DNA of 64,000 nt from Lunularia cruciata (Eukaryota; Streptophyta; Marchantiopsida; Lunulariales; Lunulariaceae). Under the pieces are notes generated by a model, which was given only the letters and a program-made list of their open reading frames with translations, was not told where the DNA came from and ran no database searches. Position 1 is the first letter of the stretch. Every line of letters begins with the position of its first letter. The position numbers were made by a program, and so were the translations under genes. The stretch spans positions 2,733,001 to 2,797,000 of the forward strand of contig OX419756.1 of NCBI GenBank assembly GCA_948567375.1. The letters run 5' to 3'. This document shows positions 46,560 through 58,805 of this stretch, one piece after another.

Positions 46560-48720
46560 ATTCTCACTTTTGATAGCGCTTTAGCCCACATCAATTTGGA
46601 GTAGCTACACCTAGAGGATGTGAGGCTATATCTCTAGGCATTAGGGCACTCTTAGATATCCATCCGGAGTGGGTCGTCCTACAGGTGGATGTTGAGAATG
46701 CTTTTAATAGTGTCTCACGACCATCCATCTTTAGAGAGTTTAGAGAGGCTGTCGATCCTTGGCGAGTCTTATTCCTTTTGTACGGTCTTTTATGGCTCTC
46801 CTGCTTTCCTCTACTACCAACATGGTTGTTCACAAGAGGGAGTCACCATTTTGGAGTCAGCTCTTGGTACACGTCAAGGAGATCCTTTAGGGGGACCTTT
46901 ATTTGCCATGGCTCACTTCAGCACTCTCTTATCTACTACTTTGGCCATACCAAGTTGTGTATTTTGCTCCTTGGCAAATGATACACACATCGTGGGTCCT
47001 ATAGATCAGATCAAGCATGTCTTTGACCACTTGACTACCGAGCTACATCCAGTAGGCTTGAGAGTCAAGGTATCAAAGTGCAGGGCATGGTCCCCTTTAG
47101 GTATCCCCCTCCACCTTGAGCTACCAAAGTGGTGTATCACATCTACATACGGACTATGTGTTCTTGGAGTGCTAGTGGGATCCGAGGATTTTATCACACG
47201 CTACTTAGACGATGCCCTTGTAGAGGATATTCTCCATGTGGATGACCTTTTGTTACTAGGAGATCCGTAGGTAGGATTTGGTATACACTCCTCTAGTATT
47301 GCTCATTGACTGACTTACCTCATTTGTACAATTTTTCCTCCTCGTCCTTCCTATCATGTCTAGGAGCCTTTGATAGGAGGATTATAGGAGTCTTTGGTGA
47401 TATCATAGGACCAAGGACATTTGAGTGTGTGACAAGGGATTTGGCACGTAGACAAATGGCTTTGCCAATCTTGTGTGGAAGGTTGGCTTGCTATCTATGG
47501 AGGAGATGGCACTTATAGCATTTTTTGGTAGGTGTGCTCTCTGGGCACCCCTACTTTCCTCTCATTTTGTGGTAATTGATAGGCCAATTTTGGAGACTTA
47601 TGTGATAGAGGTGGAAGAGGGATCCTTTTCTCTCCAGATGTTATTGCGGCAAATGAGAGATAGTCTATCCCCATGGGCACAAGAAGACTTCACATCTTTT
47701 GCTTCACTATCATCAGATTGGACAAGAGGTTTATAGTCTTCCTTGATGGAGTGACAGTGTGAGCATACGCTACATTTTCTCTTAATTGACTCGTCCATTC
47801 CTAAGGCTACTAGAGCACATCTTTGCTCTTGCTCTGGTAAGGGTGCAGGCTCTTGGATCTTAGCTTGACCATGCATTAGGGCATTTCAACTTGCATCAGT
47901 TACTTTCTTTACCGTAATGAGGTTTTACTTAGGTTTGGTCCACACATTTGCATCTTCATTACTCACTTGTGAGTATGGATCTACATTAGATGCAACAGTA
48001 GTCCATATGACGTGATGTCCTTTTGGAGGGTAGAGGATAGCTACCCATGATGCTATTAAGGACATAGTGTTTGCTATGGCACAAGAGAATGGATACTTGG
48101 CATGGAGCGTTTGTATGCTTTGCAGATGACATGTGTCAGTGCAGACTTATACTTGGTCCAAGATGATTAGGTGACAATAGCGGATGTCGTGGTTACGGAT
48201 CCTACACGTGATACAATATCGGAGGGAGTGATTACCCATCTCCCTGGATGGGTGGTGAGTGCAGCAATAGGTTGTAAGGTCTCCAAGTATAGGGGCATGA
48301 AGCAAGATCACATCTTTGTTCCTTTAGCCTTGGAGTTATATGGAGCAATGGACACGACATTCGACACATTTGTTAAGGAGTGCACGAGAGCTTATCACGT
48401 CAGGCACCACTTTCACTCTTATACTTTGTAGCTTATTTTAGACAGCGTGTGTCCATTGCTCTACAGAGGGCAATGGATGGGGGAATCCATAAGAGAGTAA
48501 TCACACTAGGTGATGCTTCTTCGGATGCTCCAGTTATTTGTAGATCATATGACTTGCATAACTCAGATATCTTAGGTGCGATAGGGCAGATTTCTTGTGT
48601 AGACTCTATTGGGGGTTAGCCCCATTTCACCTTTTCCGTCTCTCTCTTGTACAGCTTGATGGGGTCTTCACATCCTTTGTGTTTCTACGCGGGTCGTCCT
48701 TTCCCATTAAGCTAAATTTA
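46560..48720 (+). pseudogene. LINE-like retroelement with reverse transcriptase, longest copy
   Basis: From 46590 the plus strand encodes FGVATPRGCEAISLGIRALL, LQVDVENAFNSVSR, then after a frame change GTRQGDPLGGPLFAMAHF and SLANDTHIVGP. These are RT motifs of a non-LTR type; the usual (Y/F)ADD is ANDT, so one catalytic Asp is replaced by Asn. The frame ends at 47270, and a C-terminal region follows at 48171-48619 (KVSKYRGMKQDHIFVPLALE, MDTTFDTFVKECTRAYHV). The non-poly(A) tail ends near 48700. The 5'-truncated relatives in the window and their variable target duplications fit target-primed integration. The family name is not known to me. Confidence 0.75.
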
Positions 48721-49156
48721 TATGGGATTCCAAACTTCTTGAGTGATTTTCTTGGCTCTGCAATCCAAGAAGAATGAAACTTCCTCGATCCTACACAAAG
48801 GGATGCTAATCTCAGGAAGACAAAATGTTCTATGAGGAGCATAGCTACCAAAAAGAATCCAGCAACTTCAAGGTCCAGCATTTCAAGGTCACCAAACAAA
48901 ATTGGCATGCAAAAAAACTCTGGTTTTCATAAAAAGCTAAACGCATGAGCTGCAAAGGCTTATTGGGGATGTCGGGTAATGCATGAGCTTAGTTAGGAGT
49001 ATGGGCACATCTAACTTTCTTAGATTTCATGACATTTGGAGGAGAACAAAACAGATGCCACCTCCCCATCTTATGAAGGATTAAAATTTTTGCAGCATCA
49101 AGAAAAGGAAATCCCATTGATTGAAATATAGAAGTCATGTTATACCATGTCTATCC
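48721..49156. other. No recognisable content
   Basis: Moderately A+T-rich sequence between the LINE-like copy and a gypsy integrase fragment. No frame or repeat that I can support. Confidence 0.4.
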
Positions 49157-49700
49157 CTAGATATTAAGAAGATGATGAATGCAAAATCCTGAAATCAATC
49201 TTGTTGCATGTCCAGGTTTCAATTTTATATGGAAAAGAATAAGTAAACTTGGAAGCCACAAGATAAGCATCACAATTGGTGTGATAAAGGTTGACAAAGG
49301 CAAAGAGCATATCCTCCAAGATGTGATAATAAGTATCCCAATTAGTGTGGTAAAGGTTGACAAAGGCACAAAATATATTTCCAAGGGGTAATTGATAAGT
49401 TTGGTTTACTCATCAATTTGAAGATGATACGCTGCAAACGAAGCAAGTTTGGTGCCAAGTAGCTTGAAGAGCGCTTGAAAAAACTTACCAATGAATCCAA
49501 GATCATGGTTGGAGATGAGATCCCTTGGCATCCCATGGTGATTGAAGATAGTGTCAAAATAAATCTTGGCAAACGTTGGAGCATCCATGGTATCTACAAT
49601 GGGTATCAAATGAATATAATTGCTTAATTTATCAACAAATACCATCATGGCTATATAGCTTTGACTTATCTTTGGCAAGGATGCAATAAAGTCAAGACTT
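49157..49700 (-). pseudogene. Gypsy integrase fragment
   Basis: Minus frame 49678-49406 encodes AMMVFVDKLSNYIHLIP, YFDTIFNHHGMPRDLISNHD and GFIGKFFQALFKLLGTKL, the Ty3/gypsy integrase core with the first two catalytic Asp positions. Toward 49157 the sequence is decayed; a 66-bp duplication (49271 and 49337, caattrgtgtgrtaaaggtt) lies there. No LTR was found attached. Confidence 0.75.
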
Positions 49701-49913
49701 ACCTATTCCATGGCTCGTTGTAAGCATCAACTAAAAGTTCAACTAAAATACAAAAAAATTACAACAAATAAATATAAATCAAAAGAATACTTTACTACTA
49801 ATTGCATCAAGAAAGATTCTAATTGGAGATTGATTCACAATAAAAATTAGATGAAAGTGGATAAAATAATGTAACATTAAGAAATTGAGAAGACTTAATT
49901 ATATAGAAATAAG

Positions 49914-52215
49914 AAGTAAACATGAAGTTTAAAATACATTCTCATAGATTACACTCAAAGATGAGGAAATCATCTATATGTTTTGCATGATATTATCCTC
50001 TTTTGTAATGGTACGGTGATACTTGATGTGTCATCTATATCTTCTTAATTATACTCAGATTTATATCCCTGCTCCTAAATCAATATATTTCCTCACTTGT
50101 CATTATAACTAACAACAGTATAATGATCATCACATAGAGTATAGAGAGAATGAGTCATAATTTAGCATGTGATCAAACTATAGGCTTATCATCATTACCC
50201 TTGTCTTCAAATTATCCAAGTCAAAATAAGGATTCCAAATATAAATACCATCTAATTTTTTATTCCTTATTAATAGATTTTGTCTTATCCACATTCTTAG
50301 AACTGTAAGTAATGTATGCAATGATTTTCTCTAAGGATTAAACATATTGTTAAAACTAGTCAACCCTGCATGATATCATACCCATAAACTCTATGAGAAA
50401 TTTTCATTAAAAAAAAGAAAATTACAAGAAGAAATAAAATACTCTTTATAATCAAATTACAAAAATTCAAAATTATTGAAATATTTAAGTGATTTGAAAT
50501 GCAAATTCTACTTTAAATGGGAAAGCATCAAAAACATTATATTATTAAAAGCATTCTCAAACATAAAATGATGAATATTTAGATAATACCTTTGCTTTAG
50601 AGAAAGTGAAAAAGAAATGAATATAAACTTAAAAGAGCAAACTGAAAATTAAATTTCAAATATCATGAATTAAGAAGAAAGAATAAAATTCCAACTAAAG
50701 TAAAAACACTTTGGGAGAGTTTATGGACCAAAACTAAAGGAATAAAGAAATAATGAAGAAATAATGAGTGAGAGGAGAATAACAAAAATTCATATCTTTA
50801 GATGTAAAAAATGACAGGTTACTCTAAGAATATATAAAATAATAGAGAACAAAGATGCATAAAAGAATTAACTAATAAACTATTTTGATTATTTTGAATG
50901 TAATAAAATACATATTTACCTTGTGAAATAAAAAGAAATATATGAGAAAAACTATAATATTTTTGGATATAAGTAAATATCACATCTACTCTAGAAATAG
51001 ACAAAATTAAAATTAAATATAAAACAAAATAAGTAAAATAAATTCATTAAGCAAGATCTTTAGTGTACTAGTAGATCTAAAATGCAAGCTATTTCTTAAT
51101 TAATAAATTTTTTTTTAAATTATGGGTACTTATTAGAAGATTCATGGTGGGACAATTATATTATTTGAAGTCTATTTAAGCTAGACTGTTATAAGAAAAA
51201 GGGCGACCGAGGAGAAAACACGAAGGATGGGAAGAACACGCTAGACTGTTATAGTAGTTATGTCTTAGTGTTGATTACTTGCACTAGATAGGGCAAGCGG
51301 ATACACCATTGCTCTTTGGTACAACTGTCGTAAGTCTACTTAAAGGAGAACTTCATCTCTAACTTCCATTCGTGGATTGAAGACCTCCCTTTACTATATA
51401 CAGGGTGCTTCTACTTTGTAGATGAAAGACCTTCCCCCACACTTTCTACTAAGATAGAAGCAATTTGCCTATTTTATGGTGATTTTGAGACATTGGATTT
51501 CAGTTAATACCTTAATCAATTGACTATGATGGATGTTTTTACTTTGTAGATGGAAGACCTTCATCCACTTTTCTACTAAGACAAAGGAAATTTTCACACT
51601 TTAAGGTGATTTTGACATATCGGAAATTAATACATTAATCGAATTCAATCCTTACTTGTAACATGTTTGAATTATTAATACTTTTTTAGGCATTGGTTTC
51701 AGTTAATGCTTTAATCAATTCATTGCTTAATTATGGTATGCTTTAATTTTGTTGTCTTTATCCAATCTTATGATGGTAAATTTGACCATAGTTATATAGT
51801 AACTTCAATTAATACCTTAAATATGGTGTTTCAATATTACAATTCTTGCCTTAATTATTGCATGTTCAAATTGCTGTTTTTCTTGATCCAATCTTATGAT
51901 GGTAAATTTGACTATAATTTTTATAGTAATTGAATTTAGCATGTTTCAGTTATTACTATTCTTGCCTTAATTGTTGCATGTTCTATTTTTTGTTTCTTGA
52001 TCCAATCTTATTATGGTAAGTTTGACTAAAAGTTTATAGTAATTGAATATACCATTTTCATATGTTCGTGGTAGATTTTTGTATCTTAGTAGAAAAGTGG
52101 AAAAAATTCCTCTAGTAGAGTGGTGTACGAAAGTATTCCATCTACAAAATAAAAACAAGAAGTTAGACCATTGAGAGTAGTGGGTAATAACAAGATTGGG
52201 AACATATTCATCTCA
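49914..52215. repeat. Long direct repeat A (~2.3 kb), A+T-rich
   Basis: Matches 55257-57277 from agaaataagaagt to gattcatctca-like sequence at the right end. No protein is encoded; short open frames are low-complexity. It contains one inserted LINE tail that the other copy lacks. Recurrent motif gatccaatcttatgatggta near 51760, 51890 and 52000. Confidence 0.8.
51194..51239 (-). mobile_element. 46-bp LINE-like 3' tail insertion with 14-bp target duplication
   Basis: Minus strand: cttcccatccttcgtgtttt then ctcggtcgccctttttc. Flanks are gctagactgttata at 51180-51193 and 51240-51253, identical. The empty counterpart is at about 56641-56654 in repeat B. Confidence 0.9.
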
Positions 52216-52829
52216 AGGTTGCATGTCAGAATCAGATTTGTTGAGGAGTAGGCACTAACTTATGTAATGGACGTTGGAAGTTGCACAATAATACTCCCTA
52301 GAATTTTGTCTCGAAATTGAAATTAGATATTCATTTCTTATGAAAGAAATATCAAACTCACAATTCCCAAACTCTGAATCTGGAATTAGAGGATAAACGG
52401 GTTTCGCTCCCTAGGAAGTGGGGAACGAATAATCTCTAGCCAGGACGTGACAAGTACCCTTTGGGTATTGTCTGCTTGCCCTACAGCCCCTAGGTCGTGA
52501 TGGCAAAAGCCCTTCCAAGGCATAGCATAAATATCTACGGTGGGATAAGCAAAGCCCATAAAAGCTTTCTTATAGCACACCACAACCGTTCGAGCAAAAG
52601 AGGTTAATAAACCACGAACGGAAAGAGGTTAGTCGAGTCAGAGCTGATGAGAAGGGCCAGCTGTCGGACCAGGCTACTAGGAACCCATGCTTTAGTCCCC
52701 TGTAGTCTGGTGCCGCTTTAGGTTAGGAGTGCTATCCGGGCGATCGCTTTCAACCTTCGCATCTTTGAACGAGACATCCTAGACTTCTTTGAACGAGACT
52801 TCCTTTTAACAACTTTTATAAATCTATGT

Positions 52830-53045
52830 ACATATGGATATTATATTCCTGGAACACCGAACGTACGCATCGGAACAATATTCCATAGAACCTCCCCAAA
52901 TAGTATTATATCAATGCTCACAAATTTGATTGATAAATGAATAAAAGGACTAGAAGGAATAACAGAAACTTTTGCCTCGCGAACGTCTACGAGATTTTCA
53001 GCCTTTACACATTCGCTCAATCCCGGGAGCGTCTTAGTCGGTTGG
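52830..53045 (-). repeat. Inverted partial copy of repeat D
   Basis: Reverse complement of the part around 16800-17010 and 58045-58260 (for example caaatttgattgataaatga, then tcagcctttacacattcgct). It keeps VYEIFSLYTFAQ on the plus strand (52990-53025). Confidence 0.75.
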
Positions 53046-53979
53046 GGGGCGAAGACTACGGAGAAGAGTTTCCTAACTATGGAAAAGTGCTTAAGCCTAC
53101 CGATTTGCGCGTCCAATCTGGGCTGAAGACAAGTTGGAGCCAGAATGACCGGTAAGCTGCTACCATTACCTGCGTGATTTGCAACTCGCACAGCGCCTGT
53201 AGCCCGATCATTTTGATCTGGTGGCGCGGGCCTAGGAACCTTAATAAGCATCACAACCCGTAAATACGTGCAAAGCCAGAGGGTGGAGGGGGTCACAAGC
53301 GAGCCTCCTTCGGTAGAATACGTCTGTGCATACCATCGTTATATTATCGGTGTCTCGTGGGGACCCTTCGGATCCACACATATTAAGGCGCGTTTTATAC
53401 GTACGACGGGGGAGAGTTTTAGCTTCTTCAACCCCGCACACCGAGCGCCTATTACACGGTCATTTGAAGATGATCTGATAGACTGCGTCAAAGTCAAAAA
53501 CTTGCCAACGGTAATCGTTTGGTAAGTAAATAGGTTCCTTCCCTACTGTTTGTTATCAAGCGCTTTCCTATTGCTAGGTAACTTTCGGGTCGGTGGATAA
53601 TCCAGGCCTCTCTGACTTCCTAGGTATAAAAGTAACCACTATGAACTCCCCGTTAGTAATTCCGATTCGATAAAGAAGAATTTAAAATGTTTATTATAGA
53701 ACTCCAAACCTTTTCACGAGGTCTACGGTCTTCTAAATTGACAGACAGTTGTAAGAAAACCAAATTTAACAAATAAGATAAAGCGGCCGTAGGACGGGAA
53801 GCTGGCACCTACGGTTCTGAATTGGCGGCCAGGTGGGAGACATCTGGTCGACCATAACATGCTAGCAGATGGTGTCACTATCATAGCTACTCAAGATATT
53901 GTGTTTGGAGAGGTCCGCGAACCGAGCATGAATGCTTTTGAGCAAACAAGCCTAGTTGGAAAATTGCTTGTCTTTATAT

Positions 53980-54076
53980 ATTGGAGCTTAGCTCCATTTT
54001 ACTTCTTTTCTTTTCTCCCTTGTACGACTTGATGGGTCTTCCCATCCTTCGTGTTTTTTACACGGTCGCCCTTTCT
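53980..54076 (+). mobile_element. 97-bp LINE-like 3' tail insertion with 9-bp target duplication
   Basis: Reads ttggagcttagctccatttt, cttgatgggtcttcccatcc and cacggtcgccctttct. Flanks are tctttatat at 53971-53979 and 54077-54085. Confidence 0.8.
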
Positions 54077-54769
54077 TCTTTATATCTGACAGCTAAGTTT
54101 ATCAAGAGGATAATTGGAGACCGGGCATACACGGAGCACCGCCGGCTAAACGGCTTCAAGGGACCCCGAGAAAACTCCAGTCGTGTAGCACGATGCCAGA
54201 TCAACATCTATGATCCGGAATCCACTACCAACGCCCCCTTACGGCCTCTTTTTTTCCCCTAACAAGCATTGACGGAATTCAAGGAGTCTTTGTAGCTTAC
54301 GGCGCTATCGACTCTTTTTCGTGCCATTCAGGCTAGTTCATAAGCTAGGAAACAGGCTCAACTTGCAGAGGAGCAATAGTAACATGGCTTACTCGGGAAC
54401 AGCAAGTTTCAATCAGAGAACCGTGGAGCTGCCACCGCTAAGACGCTCTGAAAGAGCAGAAGGTAGGGCTGCCTTTACCATCATTCGCTATGCCGGGGTA
54501 AAGGTGAGAACAGAATGCAAAAAAATATATGCTTTTACTTTTCGCTTTCTCATGCACCCCCGGAAAAGCTGATGCTTTACGCGGAAGGAAACCAGCTAAA
54601 ACCCAGCCCAAAACCTTTAAGGGGCATTAACTAAGGGAGTCAAAAACAAAAAACCCTTGTAAAGCCAAAGAAGTCTCCTTCGGACCTGTGCCTGTCCCAA
54701 ATCACATCCGGCCCTACTCGATGAAAACTCGTAGTAGGTGGTGATAGGATTTAAACGTGTAACTTTCAA

Positions 54770-54849
54770 GTTACCTATTTTGTCTCTCCCTTGTACGGTT
54801 TGATGGGGTCTTCCCATCCTTCGGTTTTCCTACGGAGTCGCCTATCTCA
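54770..54849 (+). mobile_element. ~80-bp LINE-like 3' tail insertion
   Basis: ttacctattttgtctctccc, then gatggggtcttcccatcctt and acggagtcgcctat. The flanks actttcaag (54761-54769) and actttcagg (near 54849) form a likely target duplication with one mismatch. Confidence 0.65.
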
Positions 54850-55256
54850 CTTTCAGGCAGACACGCGTCCAAGGGTACAGGCTACATGTCGATTAGATTC
54901 TTCCATAAGGAGCTTCCATGTGCAACGTAGGATGGAGGGGCAAAAAAGAAGTTGTGCCTTACAGAAACAGGTTGTTGGTGCAAGGCAGTTTTGCATCGAC
55001 CTTGTATGAAATGTATCTTTTTGCATCTACCTTGTATGAAATGCATCTATATAGGTCACACTATTCTTTCTCATGTATGGAAAATACTCTTTCATATTTT
55101 TAGGTTTGATAAATATTTGCCCAATAGTTACAAACGTTGACATTGTCAAACACTTTGGTTTCTTGAATCCAACAAAGGGTGAAGTACGCCAAGCACAAAT
55201 TGCATGTAGCCCAAAATTTATATATATATGCACATGGAGTTCACCATTGGGTGATT
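54850..55256. other. No gene; 30-bp tandem duplication
   Basis: tttgcatcgaccttgtatga at 54990 recurs as tttgcatctaccttgtatga at 55020. Otherwise nothing recognisable; likely still part of the organelle-like segment up to about 54960. Confidence 0.5.
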
Positions 55257-57277
55257 AGAAATAAGAAGTGAACATGAAATTTAGTATCATTTCTCATATA
55301 TTAAACTTAAAGATGAATAAATCAGCTATTCATTTTAAATAATATTATTCTCTATTATAGTAGTATGGTGATACCTGATGTGTCATCTATATCTATCATC
55401 TTAATAATACTCAGATTTATATCCCAACTCCTCAGCATCAATATTTTCCACACTTGTCATGATAACTAACATCAAGAAGATGATAATCACATAGGGAATA
55501 GAGAGAATGAGTCATCATTTTACGGAATAAAAGAGAACATATTATAAGCATGTGATCAAACTATAGGCTTATCATCATTACAATTGTCTTCAAATCATCC
55601 AAGTCAAAATAAAGATTCCAAATATAATAACATCTATTGTCTATTCCTAATTAATAGATATTTTCTTATCCACATTCCTAGAATTGTAAGTAATGTATGC
55701 AATGATTTTCTCCAAGGATTAAACATATTGTTAGAAATATTCCAACCTGCATGATATCATACCCAAAAACTCAATGAGAAATGTTCATTTAAAAAGAGAA
55801 AAATACAAGAAGAAAACAAAGAACTCTTTATAAAAAAATCAACATAATTCTTACATATTGAAATATTTTCAAATGAAAAATCTATTTTGTAAATGAGAAA
55901 ACATCAAAAATATTATTAAAATATTTTTGAATGAATAAAAACATAATTCTTACATATTGAAATATTTTCAAATGAAAAATCTATTTTGTAAATGAGAAAA
56001 AATCAAAAATATTATTAAAATATTCTCAAATGTAAAATGATGACTATTTAGATAATACCTTTGCTTTAGTGAAAGTGATGAAGAAATCATCATAAATTTA
56101 AAGAGAAAACTGATATTAAACTTTAAATATCATGAATCAAGAATAAAAGAATAAAAATTCTAACTAGAGTAAAAACACTTTGGGAGATTTTATGGAACAA
56201 AACTAAAGAAATAAAGAAATAATTTCTTGAGGGAAGAATAACACAAATTTATAACTTTAGATGTAGAAAAGGACATGTTACTCTAAGAATATATAAAATA
56301 ACAGAGAACAAACATGCATAAAATAATTAACCAAAAAACTATTTTGATTAGTTTAAATATCATAAAATATATTGGAAGTAAAAATAATTACAATATATGA
56401 AAAAAAAATATTTGATACTTTTAGATATAGGTAAATATTGCATCTACTCTGAAATAGATAAAAATAGAAGTAAAAGGAAGAAATTAAGCAAGATCTTTAG
56501 TGTAAACTTTGCTATTAGTAGATCAAGAAATGCAAGCTATTTCTTAACTGCATTATTAATTATGAGTACTTATTAGAAGACTCATTGTGTACTCATTGTG
56601 TGTCAATTATTATATCTATATTGTTGGGAGTCTATTTAACCTGGACTGTTATAGTAGTTATATCTTAGTGTTGATTGCTTGCACTAGATATGGCAATTGG
56701 ATACACCAGTTCTCTTTTGGTACAACTGCTTATAAGTCTATCTATAGGTGAACTTCATCTCTAACTTTCATTTTGTGGATTGAAGACCTTCTTATGCTTC
56801 TACTCTACTTGTAGATGAAAGACCTTCCCTGCACTTTCTGCTAAGATAGAGGCATTTTGTACAATTTAAGGTGATTTTGAGGCATTGGATTTCAATTTAT
56901 GCCTTAGTTATTGCATGTTTTAATTCTCTTTTCCTTGATCCAATCTTATGATGGTAAATTCAAGCATAGTTATACAGAAAAGTCAATTAATGCCTTAAGT
57001 GTGTTTCAATTAAGCAATTCTTGCCATCATATTGCATGTTTTAATTGTTATTTCTCTTGATCCAATCTTATGATGGTAACTTTGACTATAATTATATAGT
57101 TATTGAACATAGCACTTTAGATATGTTTTTGGTAGACGTTTTGTATCTTAGTAGAAAAGTAGAAAAATTTCCTCGAGTGGAAAAGTGTACAAAGGTCTTC
57201 CATCTACAAAATAAAAACAAGAAGTTAGACCATTGAGAGTAGTGGGTAATACCAAGATTGAGAATAAATTCATCTCA
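55257..57277. repeat. Long direct repeat B (~2.0 kb)
   Basis: Second copy of 49914-52215, same orientation, with a private ~75-bp duplication (cataattcttacatattgaa near 55847 and 55942). It has the empty site for the 46-bp LINE tail. It is followed directly by repeat D. Confidence 0.8.
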
Positions 57278-58805
57278 CCGTGTTCTGTGACCTCTATCAC
57301 ATGTATAATTTAGACTATGCTTCCAGAATCAGACTTTGTGCAGACCTACACAACAATAGCAATAGTGTCCAGCTTGCCGCCCACAGTTTTTCTTATCATC
57401 AAAGATTCCTGTTCGACGTAGTTAGAGCTTCAGCAACGTTGTATTCTATTCTTGCAACTGGATATTCAGTCCCTGTTATTTGTCTTCCAAAAGTGGCCCT
57501 TTAAAGATTCCTTTCCAACGCGGTTAGAGGTACGGTAACGGAACGCCGTATTCTCTTCTTGCAACTGAATCTCCAGTCCTTGGCCTTTGTCTTCCCAAGT
57601 GGCCTTGTATTGATGTGTCATCCTGCCCATCATGGATGACGTCAATCATGAAAAATGCAAACTATCCGTGCTCGCGTAAAAGGAAAAGCATGAGATGTAT
57701 GGATAATCATCCAAATTCCGTCAAAAGAGGACTATTAGTTCTTGAACAATCTTTTCTTTTACGTGTAATAATCTATTCAAGGATTATCTTATACCGCGCA
57801 ATATAACTTATTGGTGAAATCTCGGTTCATTTGGCTGGTCTGTTTGCTTCACCAAATACTTACTTTTGTTTTCTTAGCTATGTATTATGCACCATATGTG
57901 GATTTCACTTTCTTAAGCGTAGAACATATTATCAGAGATGTGTAAGGACGTTGGCTTCTTCGGATATGCCTCCACTGGAGTTAATGGCTTTTAATTGTGG
58001 TTGATCTTCGTTCATTTCGTGCAATTTAGAACAAATTAACAAGGACCGGCTTAGACGCTCCCGGGCTTGAGCGAATGTGTAAAGGCTGAAAATCTCGTAC
58101 ATGTTCGTGAGGCAAAAGTTTCTGTTTTTCTTCCTAGTCCTTTATTCATTATCAATCAAATTTGTGAGTATTGATATAATACTATTTGGGGATCCTCTAT
58201 GGAATATCTTTCCGAGACATACATTCGGTATTCCAGGAATATATTGAGTATTATGAATATGAATAGATATAGAATTAATTTTTTCTTAATAAAATCTGTA
58301 AGATGTGAAATATAAATATGGGGAAACACATGTTTATGTTGTCATGCATAATAGTTAAAATATAAATATATAGAAATATATTTATTTTTGTTTTTCTAAA
58401 TATAAACTGATATATGTTAGTATTCATCTATCACGTATGTTCAGGAATACGTAATTCGTTTTTTTCTTTTTCTTTTTCTTTTTCATTTGGTATCCGTTCT
58501 GTTCTTCCGATAGTGCAAGATCAATTTCCAGTAATTAGGCTCTGAAGATTCATTCCACTCGGCAGGATATTTACCAGAAGAACATGAGTAAAGTGCGTCT
58601 AATTATGCAATATTTGGAAATGGATGATGCATGTGGTAAGATGACATAAACAACTTTCTTTCAACTGACGAAACCATGGACTGTGTTATTTCTAACTCAA
58701 TATAAATAATCTCAATGTTCTTTTTACTGTAATATATCTGAAAATTATTCAAAAATTATATCATTATTTACATTTTCAAATTATATCATTATTTATATTT
58801 TCGCT
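57278..58805 (+). repeat. Dispersed repeat D, copy 2 (~1.5 kb)
   Basis: Same order as 16075-17529 with small indels. Ends at ctacgtttataactggtaat, the homologous point at which copy 1 meets the carotenoid dioxygenase sequence. Confidence 0.8.

Larger units (their letters stand above)
52270..54769. other. G+C-richer segment resembling plant organelle DNA
   Basis: Base composition changes sharply from the A+T-rich repeats on both sides. Stretches such as gagcctccttcggtagaata and cagccccctaggtcgtgat-like text are of a kind common in plant mitochondrial DNA, but I recognise no complete organelle gene. The frame 53268-53525 (ARFIRTTGESFSFFNPAHRA) and 53981-54262 (KRIIGDRAYTEHRRLNGFKG) are not identified. 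Embedded are an inverted piece of repeat D and one LINE tail. Nuclear mitochondrial DNA is the leading idea, at low certainty. Confidence 0.3.

Noticed and set aside
54690-54790. tRNA-like stretch (ggtggtgataggatttaaac followed by gtgtaactttcaag) on the minus strand
   Set aside because: A short anticodon-like hairpin can be drawn, but no acceptor stem or D-arm could be paired, and a LINE tail lies across it.
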